Shown here piece by piece: positions 1-5,334 of a DNA stretch of 5,965 nt. The notes under the pieces were generated by a model. That model saw only the letters and a program-made list of their open reading frames with translations. It did no database searches and was not told where the DNA came from. The DNA comes from Thermodesulfobacteriota bacterium. Lineage in GTDB: Bacteria; Desulfobacterota; Desulfocorpusculales; Desulfocorpusculum. The stretch is from assembly GCA_028275295.1 (NCBI GenBank), contig JAPWUY010000137.1:1-5965 (forward strand). Direction: 5' to 3'. A program made the position numbers and the translations under genes. Every line of letters begins with the position of its first letter. Position 1 is the stretch's first letter.

Positions 1-1
1 C

Positions 2-121
2 CTCCTTCCAGGAGATGTCATAGCCACAGGAACCCCATCGGGAATAGGCCCCATGAAAAGAGGGGATAGATTCCAGGTGCGAATAGAGGGAATAGGAGTT
101 TTGGAGAACCCCGTAGAATGA
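2..121 (+). CDS. Fumarylacetoacetate hydrolase (FAH) family protein, C-terminal end only
   Basis: The 5' part of this gene lies outside the window; 39 codons and the TGA remain. The tail carries [14 protein letters not shown] followed by GD and an IEGIG-L-N ending. This is the characteristic C-terminal block of FAH-family enzymes (acylpyruvate hydrolases, 2-hydroxyhepta-2,4-diene-1,7-dioate isomerase and relatives), where the loop helps form the metal-dependent active site. The family cleaves or isomerises beta-keto acids or dienoates in the cytoplasm; the tail alone cannot give the substrate. Its TGA overlaps an ATG (ATGA at 118-121), but that ATG is probably not the start of the next gene. 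About 100 bp separate it from dapL on the same strand, so co-transcription is plausible. Confidence 0.85.
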   Translation, partial: LLPGDVIATGTPSGIGPMKRGDRFQVRIEGIGVLENPVE

Positions 122-210
122 CAACGCATTCCTTTCTCCGGGGCCAAAGGGCCTCTCCGTGCGAGAATGGGGCAACTGGTCTCGAGAGGGGATTCGGGCC
201 AGAGGAGTTG

Positions 211-216
211 AGGAGG
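211..216 (+). promoter_or_regulatory. Ribosome binding site that fixes the dapL start
   Basis: A perfect AGGAGG lies 6 nt before the ATG at 223. It favours ATG 223 over the in-frame ATG at 118, which would add 35 residues with no family counterpart, and over the ATGs at 238 and 244, which have worse spacing. Confidence 0.8.
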
Positions 217-222
217 AAGTTC

Positions 223-1392
223 ATGTGGAAGGAAAGGATGTCCATGCGGCTCAAAAATCTTCCGCCCTATCTTTTCGCTGAGATAGACAGACTCAAAGGA
301 GAGCTACAGAGGAAAGGGGCCGACCTCATAGATCTGGGTGTGGGAGATCCGGATCTGCCTACCCCCAAGCATGTAGTGGATGCCTTGAAGGAGGCGGCAG
401 AGGATCCTGCAAACCACAGGTATCCCTCCTACTCTGGAATGGTGGACTTCAAGGTAGCAGTTGCCCGCTGGTATGCCAAGCGTTTCGCAGTTACCCTGGA
501 TCCTGAGAAGGAAGTTGTATCCCTCATAGGATCGAAGGAAGGCATAGCGCATATCCCCCTCGCCTTCGTGGACCCAGGGGATCTCGTCATCGTTCCAGAT
601 CCGGGCTATCCCGTGTACCAGGCTGGGACCGTCTTCGCAGGGGGAATCCCCTACTGGCTACCCCTCAGGCCTGAAAGGGACTTCCTCCCTGATCTCGGTG
701 AGATCCCTGATGAGGTGGCCAAGAAGGCCAAGATGGCCTTTCTCAACTATCCCAACAACCCAACGGGTGCAACTGCGACGATGGAGTTCTTCGAGGAAGC
801 GGTGGACTGGGCCAGGAAAAACGAGATCATCCTGTGCCACGATGCAGCTTACACGGAAGTCTCCTACGACGGGTACAAGGCCCCGAGCATTCTTCAAGTG
901 GAGGGGGCAAAGGATGTGGCAATAGAGTTCCACTCCCTTTCCAAGACCTTCAACATGACTGGGTGGAGGATCGGGTTCGCTGTGGGAAACAGCGAGCTGG
1001 TGTCGGGCCTCGGACTCATAAAGACCAATGTTGACTCGGGAATCTTTCAGGCTGTTCAGAGGGCAGGGATTGCTGCTCTCGATGGCCCCGAATCCTGGGT
1101 CGAGGCGAACAATAGGATCTATGGGGAGAGGAGGGAGGTCTTGGTGAGTGGACTGAGGGAGGTGGGATTGGAAGTAGCTTGGCCCAGAGCGACTTTCTAT
1201 GTCTGGGTCAAGGTTCCTCAGGGATACAAGTCCCAGGAGTTTGCAAGCTACCTCCTGGCTCAGGCGGGCATTGTCACCACACCAGGAAACGGATTCGGGA
1301 GATTCGGAGAGGGTTTCATTAGGATGACACTCTGTGCTCCCGTAGAACGAATCAGGGAGGCTGTGGAGAGAATCCGAAGGTTGAGGATTTGA
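223..1392 (+). CDS. dapL: LL-diaminopimelate aminotransferase
   Basis: A PLP-dependent class I/II aminotransferase of 389 aa, the usual family length. It converts tetrahydrodipicolinate and glutamate directly to LL-diaminopimelate and 2-oxoglutarate (EC 2.6.1.83), supplying lysine and the meso-DAP of peptidoglycan without the acylated intermediates of the DapD/C/E route. The N-terminus RLKNLPPYLFAEIDRLK and the blocks GVGDPDLPTP, HRYPSYSGM, GSKEGIAH (103-110), PDPGYPVY, NYPNNPTG (175-182) and KTNVDSG fit the non-chlamydial DapL subgroup. The PLP Schiff-base lysine is K241 in SLSKTFNMTGWRIG. D207 should contact the pyridine nitrogen, R249 the phosphate, and R367 the substrate carboxylate. Start ATG 223 is chosen for its AGGAGG. 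A related aminotransferase specificity is possible, but motif agreement along the whole length makes DapL the clear first choice. Confidence 0.92.
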   Translation: MWKERMSMRLKNLPPYLFAEIDRLKGELQRKGADLIDLGVGDPDLPTPKHVVDALKEAAEDPANHRYPSYSGMVDFKVAVARWYAKRFAVTLDPEKEVVSLIGSKEGIAHIPLAFVDPGDLVIVPDPGYPVYQAGTVFAGGIPYWLPLRPERDFLPDLGEIPDEVAKKAKMAFLNYPNNPTGATATMEFFEEAVDWARKNEIILCHDAAYTEVSYDGYKAPSILQVEGAKDVAIEFHSLSKTFNMTGWRIGFAVGNSELVSGLGLIKTNVDSGIFQAVQRAGIAALDGPESWVEANNRIYGERREVLVSGLREVGLEVAWPRATFYVWVKVPQGYKSQEFASYLLAQAGIVTTPGNGFGRFGEGFIRMTLCAPVERIREAVERIRRLRI

Positions 1393-1412
1393 ACCCCAGG
1401 ATTCCACGGCTC

Positions 1413-1417
1413 AGGAG
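1413..1417 (+). promoter_or_regulatory. Ribosome binding site supporting a TTG start for folK
   Basis: AGGAG lies 7 nt before TTG 1425. The alternative TTG at 1389, which overlaps the dapL stop, has only a poor AAGG upstream. This site is the main reason to prefer 1425. Confidence 0.6.
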
Positions 1418-1424
1418 CGCTGCC

Positions 1425-1940
1425 TTGGAGGATGTTTTTATCGGCCTCGGCTCCAATATCGGGGATCGCCTCAAGAATCTCACCCTGGCAGCATGCAGCG
1501 TCCTGAAGATCCCGGAGGTGGAGTTTGTCAAGGCTTCCTCCCTTTACGAGACAGAGCCCGTGGGAATGGAAGGGCAACCGTGGTTCTTGAATGCGGTGCT
1601 CTGGATAAGGAGTGCTATCCCCCCAATGGAGCTCCTATCAAAGCTTCTCGAGATTGAGAGGGGAATGGGCAGGGTGAGGAAGGAACCATGGGGGCCCAGG
1701 GTAATTGATTTGGACATTCTCATCTTCGGGGCTATGGTCGTGAAGGGCGAGTTCCTGGAAGTCCCCCATCCCAGGATGCACGAGAGGAGGTTCGTCTTGG
1801 AGCCCCTGGCCGAGATAGCCCCCAATCTCACTCATCCAGTCATGGGTGTGACCATAGCGGATCTTCTCCAAAGAGTGGATCACTCCAAGAAGGTCTTCAA
1901 GGTGGCTCCGTGGGAGGCGACACCATGCTTTGGAGATTGA
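1425..1940 (+). CDS. folK: 2-amino-4-hydroxy-6-hydroxymethyldihydropteridine pyrophosphokinase (HPPK)
   Basis: HPPK transfers pyrophosphate from ATP to 6-hydroxymethyl-dihydropterin, the step before dihydropteroate synthase in folate synthesis; it is cytoplasmic. From TTG 1425 the protein has 171 aa, starting MEDVFIGLGSNIGDR as the family does. Visible motifs are YETEPVG--QPWFLNAV for pterin binding, GRVRKEPWGPRVIDLDIL, and VPHPRMHERRFVLEPLAEIAP. With this start the key residues fall at R92, D95, D97 and H115, the same numbers as in E. coli HPPK, which supports it. TTG 1389 would add 12 residues and overlap the dapL stop. The 3' end overlaps the next gene by 16 bp. No folP, folB or folE is in the window, so the gene is separated from the rest of the folate pathway here. 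Confidence 0.92.
   Translation: MEDVFIGLGSNIGDRLKNLTLAACSVLKIPEVEFVKASSLYETEPVGMEGQPWFLNAVLWIRSAIPPMELLSKLLEIERGMGRVRKEPWGPRVIDLDILIFGAMVVKGEFLEVPHPRMHERRFVLEPLAEIAPNLTHPVMGVTIADLLQRVDHSKKVFKVAPWEATPCFGD
1912..1917 (+). promoter_or_regulatory. Ribosome binding site inside folK for the TRASH-like gene
   Basis: GGGAGG lies 7 nt before ATG 1925 and within the last codons of folK. It selects ATG 1925 over the in-frame GTG at 1910 and suggests translational coupling to folK. Confidence 0.7.
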
Positions 1941-2200
1941 TCCTCTTGGGTGTCGCGGCTTACATCCTCTACAGGCTCATATGGGGCAAGAGAAGGCGAG
2001 ATTCCAGTGCTCGGCCACGCCCCTCGGCAGGTGGCAAGGGGGAGGAGGTCCTAGTCCAGGACCCCTGGTGCAAGACTTATCTGCCCAAAAGCCAAGCCCT
2101 TCTATTGCGAGACGGCAAGGAGGTCCTCTACTTCTGTAGCGAGGAGTGCAAGGAGCGGTTTTTGTCTGCGAGCACCTCAAGGGATTCGGAAAACCAGTAG
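1925..2200 (+). CDS. Small membrane-anchored TRASH/YHS-like metal-binding protein
   Basis: This 91-aa protein has three parts. One N-terminal hydrophobic segment (about 3-20) is followed by a basic stop-transfer run GKRRR. A Pro/Ser/Gly-rich linker (about 26-40) leads to a C-terminal domain DPWC-TYLP-(A)[18 protein letters not shown]. Cysteines at 49, 71 and 75 give C-x21-C-x3-C, which matches the C-x19-22-C-x3-C pattern of TRASH domains, treelike zinc-finger folds linked to metal binding and metal trafficking. The domain resembles that of PP0621-type and YHS-type small proteins of proteobacteria, whose function is unknown. The positive residues after the helix predict the cysteine domain on the cytoplasmic side. 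It overlaps folK by 16 bp and ends 19 bp before the transaldolase, so it is part of the operon. The metal and the role are not shown by the sequence. Confidence 0.82.
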   Translation: MLWRLILLGVAAYILYRLIWGKRRRDSSARPRPSAGGKGEEVLVQDPWCKTYLPKSQALLLRDGKEVLYFCSEECKERFLSASTSRDSENQ

Positions 2201-2219
2201 TGGAAAGGAGAGCTTCGAA

Positions 2220-2867
2220 ATGGATTTCTTCATCGACACGGCTCACATCGAGGAGATTCGAGAGGCCAAGGCCATGGGTATCCTGGATGGGGTCACGACG
2301 AACCCGTCCCTCATAGCGAAGACGGGAAAGCCCTTCAGAACAGTCATAGAGGAGATATGTGGCGAGGTAGACGGGCCTGTGAGCGTGGAGGTAGTCTCCA
2401 CTGAGACCAGGGGAATGGTGAAAGAGGCCAAGGAACTCGTGAGAATATCGGAGAACATAGTTGTCAAAATTCCCATAACACCAGATGGCCTCAAGGCCCT
2501 CAAGGCCCTCTCTCAGGAAGGGATTCAGACCAACTGCACCTTGATCTTCTCGCCCATACAGGCGCTCTTGGCAGCCAAGGCAGGGGCCACTTACGCGAGT
2601 CCGTTTGTTGGGAGGCTCGACGATATCTCCCAGGATGGCATGGCTCTCGTGGAGCAGGTCCTCCAAATATACGACCAGTATGAGATGGAAACCAGGGTCA
2701 TAGTGGCCAGCGTGAGAAATCCCACCCATGTCCTGAGGGCAGCCCTCATGGGTGCGGATGTGGTCACGGTTCCTTTTCAGGTGCTGAGGCAGCTCGCCCA
2801 ACATCCCTTGACGGACATTGGACTGAAGAAGTTTCTCGATGATTGGGCCAAGGTTCCTTCGAGCTGA
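2220..2867 (+). CDS. tal: Transaldolase, short TalC/MipB-type
   Basis: A 215-aa (beta/alpha)8 Schiff-base aldolase of the short transaldolase/fructose-6-phosphate aldolase family. Transaldolase moves a dihydroxyacetone unit between sugar phosphates in the non-oxidative pentose phosphate pathway (cytoplasm). Motifs are MDFFIDTA at the N-terminus, DGVTTNPSL (23-31), EVVS, the lysine motif VVKIPIT with K83 as the Schiff-base residue, NCTLIFS (105-111) and SPFVGRLDD (127-135). F129 occupies the position that is Tyr131 in E. coli FsaA; Phe there is typical of true transaldolases, and R132 should bind phosphate. This favours transaldolase over fructose-6-phosphate aldolase activity. ATG 2220 has AAAGGAG 9 nt upstream. 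The TGA overlaps the kinase ATG by one base. Confidence 0.93.
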   Translation: MDFFIDTAHIEEIREAKAMGILDGVTTNPSLIAKTGKPFRTVIEEICGEVDGPVSVEVVSTETRGMVKEAKELVRISENIVVKIPITPDGLKALKALSQEGIQTNCTLIFSPIQALLAAKAGATYASPFVGRLDDISQDGMALVEQVLQIYDQYEMETRVIVASVRNPTHVLRAALMGADVVTVPFQVLRQLAQHPLTDIGLKKFLDDWAKVPSS

Positions 2868-3967
2868 TGGCCCTTTGGGGGAAAGGCCCAGTGGCTGATG
2901 GCCATGGATCCGTAGAGCTGGACTGGATCAAAGTCGTCGATTCCCTGTGCGAGGCCTTCTTGGTCGTAGCCCACGATGGAAGGATTCTGTTTTCCAACAG
3001 GGCTGCAGGGGAGCTTTGGCACTTGGGCCAGGCTGAAAGGGAGAACCTCACCATTTCCCACCTCGTTCCCCAAGGGGAGGAATGCGCTAGAGGAATAATC
3101 CAGGAGCTCATGGCGAGGGGAAAATACGAGGCTGACATCCTCTTCCAGAAGACGAGTGGCGAGAGGTTTCTCGGGGCCGTGAGGGGGTGTGTGCTGGAGG
3201 GGGAGGGAGGGGATTTTCGAATGGTCCTCTCCGTGAGGGATCTCACTGAGCAGCGGAAACTCCAGGAGCAGATGCTGGAATCCCAGAAGCTCAGTTATTT
3301 GGAGAAGGTGGTCGAGGGGCTTTCCCACGAGATAAGAAATCCCATAGTGAGCATAGGAGGATATGCCAGACGCCTCGAGAAGATGCTCGAGCCCGACCAT
3401 CCGGGAAGGGCCATCCTCCAGGTGATCATGGAAGACGTCCAGAGAATGGAGTCCATGTTGAGGGAAGTGGAAGGGTACTTGGAGTTTGCCAAGACCCACA
3501 AGCTTTCCTTCGCCAAGCTGGACCTCCAGGAGGTCGTGAGGGAAGCCTTGGCTCTGGTTCCCATCCCGAAGGAGATTCGCCTCGAGACTCATTACCCTCA
3601 AAGGGGGCCTTGGATCTATGGCGACAGGGTCCATCTCGTGGAGCTCTTCAGGCATCTTGTGGAAAATGCCGTGGAGGCAATGCCCAAAGGAGGCCTCTTG
3701 AAACTGGCAGTGAAAGCCATGGCAGACTGTGCCAAGGTCGTAGTGGAGGACACTGGGGTCGGAATCCCGGAGAAATTTCTCCCCCACATATACAGCCCTT
3801 TTTTCACCACCAAGACCAAGGGGGCTGGTGTTGGGCTGGCAAAGGCGAGCATCATAGTGCAGGAGCACGGAGGACACATACAGGTGCAAAGCGAAGTTGC
3901 AAAAGGGACCACTTTCGAAGTAACATTCCCTTTCGACCGAAGGCGGACTCCCAGGGGAACTGGGTGA
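2867..3967 (+). CDS. Cytoplasmic PAS-domain sensor histidine kinase
   Basis: This 366-aa protein has no transmembrane segment or signal peptide, so it should sense a cytoplasmic signal. A PAS domain (about 20-125: DSLCEAFLVVAHDGRILFSN start, VRDLTEQ end) runs through a helical linker into HisKA (about 140-205). The phospho-acceptor is H154 in SHEIRNP. An HATPase_c domain follows (about 245-358), with N-box HLVENAVEAMP (N267), G1-box DTGVGIP (D295), F-box PFFTTK and G2-box GAGVGL (319-324). The set resembles NtrB-like kinases. No receiver, HPt or DNA-binding domain is fused and no response regulator is in the window, so the partner is unknown. ATG 2867 overlaps the tal TGA (TGATG), suggesting coupled translation, but its own Shine-Dalgarno is weak. 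GTG 2891 has a purine-rich GGGGGAAAGG (2877-2886) just upstream and is a real alternative; TTG 2843 is less likely. Confidence 0.9.
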   Translation: MALWGKGPVADGHGSVELDWIKVVDSLCEAFLVVAHDGRILFSNRAAGELWHLGQAERENLTISHLVPQGEECARGIIQELMARGKYEADILFQKTSGERFLGAVRGCVLEGEGGDFRMVLSVRDLTEQRKLQEQMLESQKLSYLEKVVEGLSHEIRNPIVSIGGYARRLEKMLEPDHPGRAILQVIMEDVQRMESMLREVEGYLEFAKTHKLSFAKLDLQEVVREALALVPIPKEIRLETHYPQRGPWIYGDRVHLVELFRHLVENAVEAMPKGGLLKLAVKAMADCAKVVVEDTGVGIPEKFLPHIYSPFFTTKTKGAGVGLAKASIIVQEHGGHIQVQSEVAKGTTFEVTFPFDRRRTPRGTG

Positions 3968-3973
3968 GGAGCT

Positions 3974-4588
3974 ATGGTCAAGATCCTGGCAGTTTTGTCC
4001 TTGGTGGCCATCTGGGTCGCGGAAGCCAGTGCTGATATTTACAAATACGTGGACTCGAGGGGAGTCATCCACTTCACGAATGTGCCCAATCATCCGGCCT
4101 ATCGCCTTTACATGAAAGAGGGCAAAACCCTCAGGCAGCCATCCTCGGAGCCAGCCTCTCCACCCTCGAGGCCCAAGATGGATCCTTCGGATCCATTGAT
4201 CAGCCACACGGCAAGGAGGCACGGCCTGGACCACAGTCTGGTGAGAGCAGTGATCAAGGTAGAGTCGGACTTCAACCCCAGTGCCATCTCTTCCAAAGGG
4301 GCGAGGGGCCTCATGCAATTGATGCCCGGGACAGCCCGGGACCTCGGGGTGAGGGATTGCTTCGATCCAGTGGAAAATGTCGATGGCGGAGTGAGATACT
4401 TGAGAATGCTCCTGGACTTTTTCGATGGAGATCTCCCCCTGGCCTTGGCAGCTTACAATGCGGGAAAGGAAGTCGTTATTCAACACGGGGGGATCCCCCC
4501 CTATCCCGAGACAAGGGAGTACGTGAGCAAGGTCCTTTACTACTACGATCTCTTCAGAAGAAAGGGATCGATCCTCGCGAGCAGGTAG
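3974..4588 (+). CDS. Secreted lytic transglycosylase with DUF4124 and SLT domains
   Basis: This 204-aa protein begins with a signal peptide (hydrophobic 4-16, likely cleavage after ASA at 20), so it is exported to the periplasm. A short DUF4124 module follows (DIYKYVDSRGVIHFTNVP, 21-38), then a Pro/Ser-rich linker (about 54-75), then a goose-lysozyme-like SLT domain (about 75-192). The domain shows the catalytic Glu at E97 in IKVESDFNP, KGARGLMQLMPGTA (108-121), ALAAYNAG (157-164) and PYPETREYV. The family cleaves the MurNAc-GlcNAc bond of peptidoglycan to 1,6-anhydro ends during wall remodelling. The stop codon two codons before ATG 3974 rules out a longer form. GAGGAG (3966-3971) sits only 2 nt from the ATG, an unusually tight spacing that overlaps the kinase stop. 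No lipobox Cys is present, so it should be soluble or bound through the wall. Confidence 0.92.
   Translation: MVKILAVLSLVAIWVAEASADIYKYVDSRGVIHFTNVPNHPAYRLYMKEGKTLRQPSSEPASPPSRPKMDPSDPLISHTARRHGLDHSLVRAVIKVESDFNPSAISSKGARGLMQLMPGTARDLGVRDCFDPVENVDGGVRYLRMLLDFFDGDLPLALAAYNAGKEVVIQHGGIPPYPETREYVSKVLYYYDLFRRKGSILASR
4178..4196. repeat. Perfect 8-bp inverted repeat in the transglycosylase linker
   Basis: ATGGATCC-TTC-GGATCCAT forms a tight 8-bp hairpin with a 3-nt loop. It lies inside the coding sequence, in the linker between DUF4124 and SLT (residues KMDPSDPL). It could slow translation between domains or be chance; no T-run follows, so it is not a terminator. Confidence 0.5.
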
Positions 4589-4615
4589 TGACTGGCCCCA
4601 AGGCCGGATGCTAAT
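4588..4615 (+). promoter_or_regulatory. Weak candidate sigma-70 promoter before the structured RNA
   Basis: GTGACT (4588-4593) and GCTAAT (4610-4615) are separated by 16 bp; each matches the consensus at four of six positions. Initiation would fall near 4621, at the base of the closing stem of the candidate 6S-like RNA. The match is poor alone and gains weight only from its position. Confidence 0.25.
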
Positions 4616-4618
4616 CCT

Positions 4619-4808
4619 GTGAGATCCACTTAACTTCAAGATGTGTTCGTAAAGAGGGAGTCTTCCCCACATAAGGCCACTTCAAAATTCTCCTAAAGCC
4701 TATAGCTCGCCCCTCTGGCCCTCGGGCCACATTGTGGAGCTTTGAGCGCACGATTCATTGGGGAAGACCCTGAGGCCTCTACCCCACGGCCCCAACGAGC
4801 TTTCTCAC
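4619..4808 (+). ncRNA. Candidate 6S-like regulatory RNA (long interrupted hairpin)
   Basis: This stretch has no plausible gene, but nested complementary segments span it. GTGAGA (4619-4624) pairs with TCTCAC (4803-4808), CGT (4648-4650) with ACG (4786-4788), AGAGG (4653-4657) with CCTCT (4776-4780), and GTCTTCCCCA (4660-4669) with TGGGGAAGAC (4759-4768). Near the tip, AGCTC (4704-4708) pairs with GAGCT (4737-4741), capped by TGGCCC-TC-GGGCCA (4716-4729). Between the 10-bp stem and the apical stem lies a large asymmetric open region (34 and 17 nt). This is the plan of 6S RNA, which binds sigma-70 RNA polymerase by mimicking an open promoter. The length (190 nt) fits, and TGTTCGTAA followed by GGGAGTC and CCCC at the 5' side lines up with the E. 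coli 6S 5' region as I recall it. The family assignment is inference; another structured RNA or an untranslated spacer is possible. The strand rests on that resemblance and on all neighbours being plus-strand. Confidence 0.45.
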
Positions 4809-4837
4809 CGGGGGGCGAAAGAGGGGCTTACGAGAGA

Positions 4838-4867
4838 TTGACAAGGTGGCCTGTCGAGTCTTATGAT
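4838..4867 (+). promoter_or_regulatory. Sigma-70-type promoter of the tRNA-Gly/tRNA-Cys unit
   Basis: TTGACA (4838-4843, perfect consensus) and TATGAT (4862-4867, five of six) are 18 bp apart. Transcription should begin around 4874, only a few bases before the tRNA-Gly 5' end at 4880, as expected for a stable RNA promoter with a very short leader. Confidence 0.75.
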
Positions 4868-4879
4868 TTAGATCCGGAA

Positions 4880-4954
<75 letters not shown>

Positions 4955-4973
4955 CCCGAGATACGTCCCAATC

Positions 4974-4993
4974 CTGGCTTTCTCCGGAGCCAG
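4974..4993 (+). other. Hairpin in the spacer between the two tRNAs
   Basis: CTGGCTTT-CTCC-GGAGCCAG forms an 8-bp stem (two outer-loop pairs are G-U) with a 4-nt loop. No T-run follows, so termination is unlikely; a processing signal that separates the two tRNA precursors is a reasonable guess. Confidence 0.45.
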
Positions 4994-5010
4994 AGAGATG
5001 TGTCCTCCAA

Positions 5011-5085
5011 GGCGGCATAGCCAAGTGGTAAGGCAGCGGTCTGCAAAACCGTTATTCACCGGTTCGAATCCGGTTGCCGCCTCCA
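5011..5085 (+). tRNA. tRNA-Cys (anticodon GCA)
   Basis: Acceptor GGCGGCA pairs with TGCCGCC over 7 bp. The anticodon stem GCGGT/ACCGT holds loop CTGCAAA with GCA at 5043-5045. The T-arm is ACCGG-TTCGAAT-CCGGT, the discriminator is U (5082), a known identity element for cysteinyl-tRNA synthetase, and CCA is encoded (5083-5085). It is probably co-transcribed with tRNA-Gly. Confidence 0.97.
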
Positions 5086-5273
5086 CCCCAAGCCATTGAG
5101 AGATGCAGAGAAAAGACCTCTCTCCTCCCTGCCAGTCCTTGCCATTCTGTCAGTCCACCGAGGGTATGCCCGAAGATGGGCATGGAGAGGGAGAAGGCCC
5201 TAGGGGATCTCATGTAAAAGCCCCTTTGTGAGGATGGCCTTTTGTGCCCGTCCGGTCGTTACCCCATGCACAG

Positions 5274-5297
5274 AAGGGCATTTTTCCCCTTATTTTT
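5274..5297 (+). terminator. Weak candidate Rho-independent terminator
   Basis: AAGGG (5274-5278) pairs with CCCTT (5287-5291) across an 8-nt loop and is followed by ATTTTT. The stem is only 5 bp, so it would be a weak terminator. It could end transcripts from the tRNA promoter, about 190 bp after tRNA-Cys. Confidence 0.3.
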
Positions 5298-5334
5298 GAG
5301 CCAGCCCTTCCCCCCTCACTTTCCAAGCAAGGAG

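Noticed and set aside
2491..2510. Tandem CTCAAGGCC repeats in the transaldolase gene
   Set aside because: They encode a repeated Leu-Lys-Ala in a helix and consist of only two copies; this is ordinary codon repetition.
1977..2804. A 275-codon minus-strand open frame opposite the TRASH-like and transaldolase genes
   Set aside because: It is a shadow of conserved plus-strand genes, with no recognisable motif and no ribosome binding site that I could see.
2777..4672. A 631-codon open frame on the minus strand opposite the kinase and transglycosylase genes
   Set aside because: Both plus-strand genes under it have complete family motifs and proper starts. The minus-strand translation is rich in His, Ser, Pro and Leu without domain pattern. 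It arises from low stop density opposite the codons preferred here.
4660..4768. The 10-bp inverted repeat read as ends of a small mobile element
   Set aside because: I saw no flanking target duplication and no second copy in the window, and further pairs nest both inside and outside the repeat, which fits an RNA hairpin better.
5166..5183. ATGCCC/GGGCAT hairpin as a terminator for the tRNA unit
   Set aside because: It has a 6-bp stem with no T-run after it, so it does not meet the pattern of an intrinsic terminator.
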